Shown piece by piece: positions 1 through 6,618 of a stretch of 11,379 nucleotides of DNA; positions within the stretch are counted from its first letter, which is position 1; each line of letters begins with the position of its first letter. The notes below the pieces were generated by a model. That model had not been told where the DNA came from. It worked only from the letters and a program-made list of their open reading frames with translations, and did no database searches. Both the position numbers and the translations under genes were made by a program. Source of the DNA: Thermoleophilia bacterium (GTDB taxonomy: Bacteria; Actinomycetota; Thermoleophilia; Miltoncostaeales; Miltoncostaeaceae); assembly GCA_017882555.1 (NCBI GenBank), contig JADGPH010000187.1, positions 1-11,379 on the forward strand, read 5' to 3'.

Positions 1-1734
1 GACACCCTGTTCGGCGCGACGTTCTTCTTGTTGGCCCCCGAGCACCCGCTGCTTGGGCCATTGGTCGAGGGGCGTCCCGAAGCGGATGCGGTGCTGGCAT
101 ACGCCCAAGCTGCCGCGCGGTCGTCGCTTGCGGATCGGAGTGGGACCGAAAAGCCCAAGACCGGCGTCTTTACCGGCCGATATGTCGTCAACCCGATCAA
201 CGGCCAGCCGATCCCCGTGTGGGTCGCCGACTACGTGTTGATGGACTACGGGACCGGCGCGATCATGGCCGTACCGGCACACGACGCGCGTGACTTCGCA
301 TTTGCCAGCCGGCAGGGCTTGCCGATTCGTCGAGTCGTCGCTGACCCCGAGACTCCGCCTGATGCACCCCTCGAGGCGGCCTACGACGGGCCGGGTCGGA
401 TGGTCAACTCCGCCTTTCTCGACGGGCTTGCGATTGACGAGGCCAAGGGCGCTGCGGCCGACTGGCTTTCCCAGCGTGGGGTCGGTGAGGCGACGGTCGG
501 CTTTCGCTTGCGCGATTGGCTGATCTCGCGCCAGCGCTACTGGGGCGTGCCGATCCCGGTGGTGCACTGTCCGGAGTGCGGCCCGGTGGGCGTGCCGGAG
601 GACCAGCTGCCGGTGCTCCTGCCGGACGTCCAGGATTACGCTCCCAAGGGGCAGAGCCCCTTGGCGACAAACCCGGAGTTCTTGGCGGCGACGTGTCCAC
701 GGTGCGGCGGGCCAGCGCGTCGGGAGACCGACACGATGGATACGTTTGTCGACTCGTCCTGGTACTACCTGCGCTACACCGCGCCGCATCTGTCGACGGC
801 CCCGTTCGAGCGCGAGTTGGTCGACTACTGGCTCCCGGTCGACCAGTACATCGGTGGGGTCGAGCACGCCGTGCTTCACCTGCTGTACGCGCGCTTTTTC
901 ACCAAGGTCTTGAACGACCTGGATCTGGTCGGCTTCCGGGAACCGTTTGCGCGCCTGTTCACCCAGGGAATGATCTACCGCAACGGCGCAAAGATGTCCA
1001 AGAGCAAGGGCAATGTCGTCTCGCCGGACGAGATCGTTGACCGGTACGGCGCCGACACGCTGAGGCTCTATGTCCTGTTTATGGGCCCCGCCGCGGACGA
1101 CATCGAATGGAGTGACCGCGGCGTCGTGGGCGCCCGACGCTTCCTGGATCGACTCTGGGGGTTGGCGCGCACCGCGGGTCCGGGAGCGCTTGCCGTGCGG
1201 CCCGGGATCTCCGGGCTTGATGGGTCACCGCTCTCGCTGGAACTCGTGCGCCGCGCCGAGGCAACGATCGCCAAGGTCTCACTGGACATCGGGGAGCGGT
1301 TTTCGTTTCACACCGCCATTGCCGCGGTCCAAGAGCTCGTCAACGCATGCTCGCGTCATCAGGCCGATTCCGGCGCGGCGGAGTCTGGGGGACCCGACGC
1401 ATTCCGGTACGCGGTACAAAGTGCCGTCTCGGTGCTGTTCCCATTTGCGCCACACGTGACGTGCGAGCTGTGGGAAGCGCTCGGCGGAACGGCGTTGTGG
1501 GAGCAGCCGTGGCCGACTGCGGACCCGGCGCTATTGGAGCGGGATCAGGTGACCCTCGTGGTGCAGATCAACGGCAAGGTCCGCGATCGCCTGGACGCCG
1601 CGGCCGGGCTTGACGAGCCAGCGGTGCTCCGGCTCGTCCGCGATCGACCCAAGGTCGTTGCGGCGCTCGAGGGCAAGCAGATCGTGCGCGAGGTCGTCGT
1701 TGCGGATCGATTGGTCAACTTCGTGGTCAAGTAG
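1..1734 (+). CDS. leuS: Leucyl-tRNA synthetase, 5'-truncated by window edge
   Basis: Class I aminoacyl-tRNA synthetase that charges tRNA-Leu in the cytoplasm. The frame is open from base 1 and gives 577 residues, about two thirds of the usual 800-870, so roughly the first third is outside the window. The first residues, DTLFGATFF, belong to the threonine-rich editing motif (TTRPDTLFGAT). The CP1 editing domain follows, with VADYVLMDYGTGAIMAVPAHDARDFAFA, including the conserved HDxRD used to hydrolyse mischarged tRNA. Two CxxC pairs at bases 568-579 and 694-705 look like a zinc-binding insertion. DTFVDSSWYYLRY and the VEHAVLHLLYARFF segment belong to the catalytic core. The KMSKS loop is at bases 991-1005. 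An all-helical anticodon-binding domain and the small C-terminal domain (VVQINGKVRDRL to LVNFVVK) complete it. All motifs are intact. It ends 49 bases before holA; the real start is not visible. Confidence 0.98.
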   Translation, partial: DTLFGATFFLLAPEHPLLGPLVEGRPEADAVLAYAQAAARSSLADRSGTEKPKTGVFTGRYVVNPINGQPIPVWVADYVLMDYGTGAIMAVPAHDARDFAFASRQGLPIRRVVADPETPPDAPLEAAYDGPGRMVNSAFLDGLAIDEAKGAAADWLSQRGVGEATVGFRLRDWLISRQRYWGVPIPVVHCPECGPVGVPEDQLPVLLPDVQDYAPKGQSPLATNPEFLAATCPRCGGPARRETDTMDTFVDSSWYYLRYTAPHLSTAPFERELVDYWLPVDQYIGGVEHAVLHLLYARFFTKVLNDLDLVGFREPFARLFTQGMIYRNGAKMSKSKGNVVSPDEIVDRYGADTLRLYVLFMGPAADDIEWSDRGVVGARRFLDRLWGLARTAGPGALAVRPGISGLDGSPLSLELVRRAEATIAKVSLDIGERFSFHTAIAAVQELVNACSRHQADSGAAESGGPDAFRYAVQSAVSVLFPFAPHVTCELWEALGGTALWEQPWPTADPALLERDQVTLVVQINGKVRDRLDAAAGLDEPAVLRLVRDRPKVVAALEGKQIVREVVVADRLVNFVVK

Positions 1735-1757
1735 GGGCTCGGTGGGACCGGGGACCG

Positions 1758-1783
1758 CGGCCCGCCGGGTACGATGCGGGCTG
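1758..1783 (+). promoter_or_regulatory. Candidate leaderless promoter of holA with imperfect inverted repeat
   Basis: TACGAT at 1770-1775 fits an actinobacterial -10 box (TANNNT), and the ATG of holA begins 8 bases after it. Transcription from this box would start at or next to the ATG, giving a leaderless mRNA. This agrees with the lack of any Shine-Dalgarno-like sequence. No convincing -35 hexamer is seen. The -10 box lies in the loop of an 8-base-pair inverted repeat (arms 1758-1765 and 1776-1783, one G-T pair, 10-base loop) that ends right at the ATG. The repeat could be an operator, a hairpin in read-through mRNA from leuS, or chance in GC-rich DNA. Confidence 0.4.
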
Positions 1784-2842
1784 ATGTCGACGAATCCCGA
1801 GCCGCTCGTGGCGGTCTACGCAATACAAGGCGAAGATCGCCCGAAGGTTGATCGTGCGCTTGCACGTTTGGTCCGCCGCATTATCGATGAAGGTGGCGGG
1901 GATCCCGAACGTCTGAGCGCCTCCGAGACCCCGATGTCCGACGTGATTGCGACCTGTCAGACCCTGTCCTTCGGCGGACTGCAGGGCGTCATCGTGACCG
2001 ATGCCGACGCGTGGCGAGCCGCGGAGGCGGACCTGCTGGTGGCCTACCTGGAAGATCCGAATCCGGCGACCGTGCTGGCGTTAGTGTCGGTTGGCGTCCT
2101 GCCGCAACGCCTCCAGCACGTGGTCCAGCAGGTGGGACGTGTGCTCCATTGGGGCCCGGATCCGAAGGCTTCTGCACGTGAGCGCCGCAAGTGGCTCGAG
2201 CTGCACTTCACCCAAGAGGTGGCGCGACTGGGCGGCCATGTGCCCCCGAGCGTCGCGCGTGCGGTGATCGAGCGGTCATGTGGGGAAGCAAGCGACGCGC
2301 AGCGCACGGGCATGAACGCGTTGATGCTCTCCAACGAAGCGCAGAAGCTCGTCGCGTACGCGGGCGGCGCCGCGATCGACCGCGAGATGGTGGCGGCGAT
2401 CACCCCTGAGCATCCCGAAGCGCGCGTGTACGAACTGGCCGACGCCCTGGTTGCCGGCCGGGCGCCGGAGGCGTTCGAGCGTTTGAGCGACCTTGGCTCC
2501 GGCGATGATCGCACGGAGCCGGTGGTAATCGTCGCGGGGCTCGTGCGCCACTATCGCGCACTCGCGCGCGCACAGGATCTCGGGCCCGGCGCGAGTGTTG
2601 ACGAGGTCAGCGCGGCAACGGGGATGAAGGGCTTTCCCGTCCGCAAGGTCACCGAACAGGCGCAGGCATTGCCCGGCGGCGCGGCCGCGCGGGCGGTCGT
2701 GCGGCTCGCGCGCTTGGAAATGGACCTGCGCGTGTCCGCGCAGCGCGAACTCGGCAGCTCGCCGGATGACGGGCGGCGGTTCGTGCTTGAGACTGCCGCT
2801 CGCGATCTCGTGGCGATCGCGCACGGCAGCTCAGGCGTGTGA
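1784..2842 (+). CDS. holA: DNA polymerase III subunit delta
   Basis: Delta subunit of the clamp-loader complex, which opens the beta sliding clamp and loads it on primed DNA at the replication fork. The protein is 352 residues, close to the usual 330-350. It begins with a strand of the delta type (VAVYAIQGEDRPKVDRALARLVRRII), continues through the degenerate AAA+ region (ATVLALVSVGVLPQRLQHVVQQVGRVLHW) and the helical middle (NEAQKLVAYAGG, VAAITPEHPEARVYELADALVAGR), and ends in the C-terminal collar helices (VVRLARLEMDLRVSAQRELG). The reading frame is open upstream into leuS, but ATG 1784 is chosen because the family N-terminus follows at once and a -10-like box sits just before it. The next gene, rpsT, is convergent, with 16 bases between the stops and no visible terminator. 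Delta subunits are poorly conserved, so the call rests on overall pattern plus its position next to rpsT. Confidence 0.9.
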   Translation: MSTNPEPLVAVYAIQGEDRPKVDRALARLVRRIIDEGGGDPERLSASETPMSDVIATCQTLSFGGLQGVIVTDADAWRAAEADLLVAYLEDPNPATVLALVSVGVLPQRLQHVVQQVGRVLHWGPDPKASARERRKWLELHFTQEVARLGGHVPPSVARAVIERSCGEASDAQRTGMNALMLSNEAQKLVAYAGGAAIDREMVAAITPEHPEARVYELADALVAGRAPEAFERLSDLGSGDDRTEPVVIVAGLVRHYRALARAQDLGPGASVDEVSAATGMKGFPVRKVTEQAQALPGGAAARAVVRLARLEMDLRVSAQRELGSSPDDGRRFVLETAARDLVAIAHGSSGV

Positions 2843-2858
2843 TCTGGCGCGGAGGGTG

Positions 2859-3125
2859 CTAGGCGCTGACGGCGCCGGCGGCGATCCGGGCGACGCGGCT
2901 CTTTTTGCGCGCGGCGTTGTTTGCGTGAATGACCCCTTCGGCCGCGGCGCGGTCGATGAGGTGCTCCAGGGCGCGAGCGCGCTCGGTCAGGTCCGATTCG
3001 CCTTGCTCGCTGGCTTCGATCAGCCTACGAGTCAGGGTTTTGATGGTCGAGCGGTACCGCAAGTTGCGGACGCGCTGGCGCTCCGAGATCAGGATGCGCT
3101 TCTTCTGTTGCTTGATGTTCGCCAC
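2859..3125 (-). CDS. rpsT: 30S ribosomal protein S20
   Basis: Small basic helical protein (88 residues, the usual length) that binds 16S rRNA early in 30S assembly. The N-terminus MANIKQQKKRILISERQRVRNLRYRS is typical of the family (MANIKSQKKR). The rest is long helices rich in Arg, Ala and Glu, including a LEHLIDRAAAEGVIHANNAARKKSRVARI C-terminal part that matches the conserved ending. The start codon is GTG at 3125-3123. A GAGGA ribosome-binding site (plus-strand 3135-3139) lies 9 bases upstream. It is the only minus-strand gene in the window, convergent with holA and divergent from murJ. This single-gene inversion inside the holA-lepA block is also common in other Actinomycetota. Confidence 0.98.
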   Translation of the reverse strand: MANIKQQKKRILISERQRVRNLRYRSTIKTLTRRLIEASEQGESDLTERARALEHLIDRAAAEGVIHANNAARKKSRVARIAAGAVSA

Positions 3126-3176
3126 CTGGCGATGTCCTCGGTCGGTTGAACGGCCGCGTATGGTACCACCGATCAG
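3126..3176. promoter_or_regulatory. Divergent rpsT/murJ promoter region with palindromic core
   Basis: This 51-base region must hold the start signals of both genes. Its centre is an 8-base perfect palindrome, TGGTACCA (3161-3168). Overlapping it are two TANNNT boxes on opposite strands: TATGGT at 3159-3164 facing murJ, and TACCAT (plus-strand 3165-3160) facing rpsT. The rpsT box would give a leader of about 28 bases that includes its GAGGA site. The murJ box would give a start about 5-7 bases before ATG 3177, an almost leaderless mRNA. No -35 box with normal spacing is clear on either side. If both boxes are real, the two polymerases would compete for the same DNA. Confidence 0.35.
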
Positions 3177-4784
3177 ATGTCAGGCCAGCCAGCAATGAGC
3201 GAAGACGACAGCGTCGCGGCCGAGGCACCGAACGTGGATCGACCCACGGGGCGCTCGACAGCGATCTTTGCCGCATGGACCGGCCTGAGTCGCGTTGTCG
3301 GATTGGCCCGCGAGATTCTCGCGGCAGCCATGTTCGGAACCCAAGGCAACATCAACGCCTTCGTGATCGCGTTCAACGTCCCGAACGTCGTGCGCAGCCT
3401 CGTCGCCGACTCCGCGCTTTCGGCCGCGCTGATCCCGATCTACACCGATCTCGTCCAGCAGGGCCGCAAAAGGGATGCGCAGCGCCTCATCGGTGCCCTG
3501 ATCGGACTCGTGACGATGATTCTCGGGGCGATCACCCTCCTGGCGATCGTCTTTGCACCGGTGTTCATGCCGTGGTTCGCGCTGGGACTGTCTCCGGCGC
3601 TGCAAGCCGAGTGCGTACACCTCTCGCAGATCATGTTCCCGATCGTCTTGCTGCTTGCGCTCACGGGAATCGTGGCCGCGGTGCTCCAGGCGAATGGACA
3701 ATTCGGTGTGACCGGCTTCGTTCCGGTGTTGTGGAACGTGGTCATCATCGGGTGTCTCGGCATCTCGGAGGTCGCCGTGCCGGCGAGCGAACGCGTCACC
3801 GGCTACGCGGTGGGAATCTTGCTTGGGACGTTGGCGCAGGTGCTGTGGCTGCTGCCGTACATGCGTGGGAAAGGCCCGTTCGGATTCTCGCTTGGCCGGC
3901 GGCTCCCCGAAGTCCGACGGGTCTTCCTGATGATGCTCCCGGTGACCCTGGGGCTCGGGTTGATCAACATCAACGCATCGGTCGACAACGTGTTTGCGGG
4001 TCTGGTCAGCACTGACGCCGTGAGTTCGATCGACAAGGCGTTTCGACTGTACGTGCTCCCCCAAGGAGTGTTCTCGGTCGCGATATCGACGGTCCTGTTC
4101 CCGGCCATCGCACGCGCCGCCTCCCGCAACGACATGGCCGGCGTCCGCGCCATGGTGAGCTCCGGGGTGCGACAGATATTCTTTATGCTGCTGCCGGCCT
4201 CCGCCTTCCTGGTGGTGCTGGCCGAGCCGGTGACGCGTTTGGTGTATCAGCGGGGGGCCTTCAACGCCGCGTCGACGTCGCTGACCTCGCAGGCGCTGTT
4301 CATGTTCACGCTGGGGCTGGTCTTCAACGGCGCGAGTCTGCTGCTGATCCGATCGTTCTTTAGTCTGCAGGAGCCGTGGATAGCAACGAAGGTCGCGGTA
4401 TTGGGGCTGGTGCTCAATGGCGTCGGAGATCTCGCGTTCTACAAGCCCTTGGGCGCTCCGGGCATTCCGCTCTCGACCTCGCTCGTGAGCGTCGTGACCT
4501 TCGCAATCCTGTTGAAGACGCTCTCGCGGCGCATCGGCGGGCTGCCGCGCGACAAGCTGGTGCGCGGATTCACGCAGTGTCTGTTTGGTGCCGCCGTGCT
4601 TGCGGTGATGGCGTGGGCGACATTCCGCGTGGTCAGTCAGGTGGTCGGCGTGACGTTGGTCGGACAGATCATCAGCGTGGGCACCGCTGCCGTCGTCGGT
4701 GGCGCCGCGTTTCTCGCGGCTGCCCAAGCGGTGGCGCTGCCCGAGCTGTCTCAACTGACGCGGCTCGTCCGAGCGCTACGATGA
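3177..4784 (+). CDS. murJ: Lipid II flippase MurJ (MviN family)
   Basis: Polytopic inner-membrane protein of the MOP superfamily that moves the peptidoglycan precursor lipid II across the membrane. The 535 residues contain 14 hydrophobic segments by my reading, the full number for the family. After a hydrophilic N-terminus of about 28 residues comes the TM1-TM2 signature GLSRVVGLAREI, then AFVIAFNVPNVVRSL. Arginines aligning with E. coli Arg18, Arg24 and Arg52 are R39, R45 and R73, and the arginine in AFRLYVLPQG matches the region of Arg270. The residue aligning with E. coli Asp39 is Asn60, a notable change. ATG 3177 is used; a second ATG at 3195 is possible, and neither has a Shine-Dalgarno site. 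The stop lies 5 bases before lepA, and the likely lepA -10 box overlaps the stop codon. The cytoplasmic tail is short, with no fused kinase-like or extra domain. Confidence 0.96.
   Translation: MSGQPAMSEDDSVAAEAPNVDRPTGRSTAIFAAWTGLSRVVGLAREILAAAMFGTQGNINAFVIAFNVPNVVRSLVADSALSAALIPIYTDLVQQGRKRDAQRLIGALIGLVTMILGAITLLAIVFAPVFMPWFALGLSPALQAECVHLSQIMFPIVLLLALTGIVAAVLQANGQFGVTGFVPVLWNVVIIGCLGISEVAVPASERVTGYAVGILLGTLAQVLWLLPYMRGKGPFGFSLGRRLPEVRRVFLMMLPVTLGLGLININASVDNVFAGLVSTDAVSSIDKAFRLYVLPQGVFSVAISTVLFPAIARAASRNDMAGVRAMVSSGVRQIFFMLLPASAFLVVLAEPVTRLVYQRGAFNAASTSLTSQALFMFTLGLVFNGASLLLIRSFFSLQEPWIATKVAVLGLVLNGVGDLAFYKPLGAPGIPLSTSLVSVVTFAILLKTLSRRIGGLPRDKLVRGFTQCLFGAAVLAVMAWATFRVVSQVVGVTLVGQIISVGTAAVVGGAAFLAAAQAVALPELSQLTRLVRALR
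4755..4782 (+). promoter_or_regulatory. Candidate leaderless promoter of lepA inside the end of murJ
   Basis: CTGACG at 4755-4760 (resembling TTGACA) and TACGAT at 4777-4782 are separated by 16 bases, an acceptable sigma-70-type arrangement. The GTG start of lepA is 7 bases after TACGAT, so the transcript would begin at or next to the start codon. The same hexamer sits 8 bases before the holA ATG. The box overlaps the last two codons and the first stop base of murJ. lepA may therefore be transcribed both from this site and by read-through from murJ. This is an inference from sequence only. Confidence 0.45.
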
Positions 4785-4789
4785 GCTGA

Positions 4790-6613
4790 GTGCAACAAGA
4801 CCTGATCCGCAACTTCTGCATCATCGCCCATATCGACCATGGCAAATCGACATTGGCGGATCGCATTCTTCAGTTGACCGGAGCGGTCACCGATCGCGAT
4901 ATGCGCGAGCAGATCCTGGACTCCATGGACCTTGAGCGCGAGCGCGGGATCACTATTAAGGCCCAAGCGGTGCGCGTGTTCTATACCGCGGCCGACGGCA
5001 AGACCTATCAGCTCAACCTGATTGACACGCCGGGTCATGTCGACTTCAGTTATGAAGTCTCGCGCAGCCTGGCGGCGTGTGAGGGCGTGCTGTTGGTGGT
5101 TGACGCCAGCCAGGGCATCGAGGCGCAAACCCTTGCCAATACCTACTTGGCGATCGAGGGCGACCTGGCACTCATCCCGGTGCTCAACAAGATTGACCTG
5201 CCAGCCGCCGATCCCGAGCTGCACGGGCGGGCGGTTGCCGAGCTGATCGGCGTCGACCCCGACATGGTCCTGCGCATTTCCGCCAAGACGGGTGAGGGTG
5301 TCCCCGAAGTCCTGGAGGCGATCGTCGCCCGGATTCCGCCGCCGCACGGCGATCCTGAGGCTCCTGCGCGGGCGCTGATCTTCGATTCGGTCTACGACCA
5401 GTACCGGGGTGTGGTGGCGTTCGTGCGCGTTGTCGATGGTGAGTTCACCAAGGGCGATCGCCTGGTCGCGATGCAGACCAAGCGTGAGGTCATCGCCGAG
5501 GAGGTTGGCGTGATGAGCCCGGCGATGCTCCCAACCGGTCGACTGTGTGCCGGGGAGTCGGGGTACCTTGTGACGGGTTTGAAGTCGGTTGGGGACCTCA
5601 AAGTCGGTGACACATTCACCCTGGCGCGGCGTCCGGCGGCCACTGCGCTGGCAGGTTATCGCGAGGTCAAGCCGATGGTGTTCTGCGGGCTGTTCCCGCT
5701 CGATGCCGACGATTACCCCGATTTGCGGGACGCGCTCGAGAAGCTCTCGCTCAACGATGCATCGTTGCAGTGGGAACCCGAGACCTCTCAGGCGTTGGGC
5801 TTCGGCTTCCGATGCGGGTTTTTGGGGTTGCTCCACATGGACATCGTGCGTGAACGGCTCGAGCGCGAGTACGACCTTGAGCTCCTGGCGACCACGCCGA
5901 ACGTGGAGTACCAGCTGACGACCACCTCCGGAGACGAGCTTGCGGTGCGCTCGCCCGTCGACTTGCCGCCCGCGACGAACATCGAGAGCATTCGCGAACC
6001 GTACGTCCGCTGCACGGTGCTCGTGCCCGGCGACGGGGTTGGCGCGGTGATGCAGCTGTGCCAGGAACGCCGCGGCCGGTATGTGACCATGACCCCGATC
6101 GAACAGCGTCAGCAGATCGTCTACGACCTGCCGCTCGCCGAGATCGTCACCGACTATTACGACCAACTCAAAAGCCGGACCCGCGGCTATGCGTCACTCG
6201 ATTACGAGTTGGCCGGCTATCGCGAGAGTCCCCTGGTCAAGCTCGACATCCTGCTCGCCGGCGAACCGGTCGATGCGCTGTCGATGATCGTGCACAAGGA
6301 TCTGGCATACGGTCGGGGCAAGGCCCTCGTGGAGCGGTTGCGCGAGACGATCCCGCGCCAGCTGTTCGACGTGCCCATTCAAGCTGCCGTCGGTGGGCGG
6401 ATTGTCGCCCGCGAAACGATTAAGGCGCGGCGCAAGGACGTGCTGGCCAAGTGCTACGGCGGGGACATCAGCCGCAAGCGCAAGCTGCTCGAGCGCCAAA
6501 AAGAGGGCAAGAAGCGCATGAAGCGGGTGGGAAGCGTTGAGGTGCCGCAAGAGGCGTTCTTGTCGGTCCTGACCCTTGGGTCCAACTCGGACAGCAGCGG
6601 GACACGGAAGTAG
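4790..6613 (+). CDS. lepA: Elongation factor 4 (LepA), ribosome-associated GTPase
   Basis: Translational GTPase that acts on the ribosome (back-translocation and/or initiation and 30S biogenesis roles are described for the family). The length of 607 residues is normal. The G domain is complete: P-loop AHIDHGKST (residues 13-21), switch I ERGITIKAQ (51-59), DTPGHVDF (79-86) with the catalytic His83, and NKID (133-136). Domain II and the EF-G-like domains follow (GLFPLDADDYPDLRDALEKLSLNDASL; FGFRCGFLGLLHMDIVRERLERE). The LepA-specific C-terminal domain ends in YGGDISRKRKLLERQKEGKKRMK, the family hallmark that separates it from EF-G and TypA. The start codon is GTG at 4790, five bases after the murJ stop, with no Shine-Dalgarno site but a -10-like box at leaderless distance. 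hemW follows after 5 bases. Confidence 0.99.
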   Translation: MQQDLIRNFCIIAHIDHGKSTLADRILQLTGAVTDRDMREQILDSMDLERERGITIKAQAVRVFYTAADGKTYQLNLIDTPGHVDFSYEVSRSLAACEGVLLVVDASQGIEAQTLANTYLAIEGDLALIPVLNKIDLPAADPELHGRAVAELIGVDPDMVLRISAKTGEGVPEVLEAIVARIPPPHGDPEAPARALIFDSVYDQYRGVVAFVRVVDGEFTKGDRLVAMQTKREVIAEEVGVMSPAMLPTGRLCAGESGYLVTGLKSVGDLKVGDTFTLARRPAATALAGYREVKPMVFCGLFPLDADDYPDLRDALEKLSLNDASLQWEPETSQALGFGFRCGFLGLLHMDIVRERLEREYDLELLATTPNVEYQLTTTSGDELAVRSPVDLPPATNIESIREPYVRCTVLVPGDGVGAVMQLCQERRGRYVTMTPIEQRQQIVYDLPLAEIVTDYYDQLKSRTRGYASLDYELAGYRESPLVKLDILLAGEPVDALSMIVHKDLAYGRGKALVERLRETIPRQLFDVPIQAAVGGRIVARETIKARRKDVLAKCYGGDISRKRKLLERQKEGKKRMKRVGSVEVPQEAFLSVLTLGSNSDSSGTRK

Positions 6614-6618
6614 GCGCG

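Noticed and set aside
1610..1783. A longer holA starting inside leuS
   Set aside because: The extra 58 residues are Arg/Ser-rich shadow sequence over the conserved leuS C-terminus. The delta-subunit N-terminus begins at ATG 1784.
2843..2858. A shared terminator between convergent holA and rpsT
   Set aside because: The 16-base gap holds no stem-loop or T-run, and none was seen in the flanking gene ends; I report no terminator.
3146..4015. A 289-codon plus-strand frame overlapping murJ
   Set aside because: It is out of frame with the clear MurJ coding sequence and gives an arginine-rich, low-complexity product, so it is a shadow of the real gene.
3180..4754. A 524-codon minus-strand open frame opposite murJ, nearly joined to a 471-codon one (4751-6166) opposite lepA
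   Set aside because: Both lie fully antisense to certain genes. Their translations are full of Arg, His, Asp and Gln without family motifs, as expected for the reverse complement of GC-rich coding DNA.
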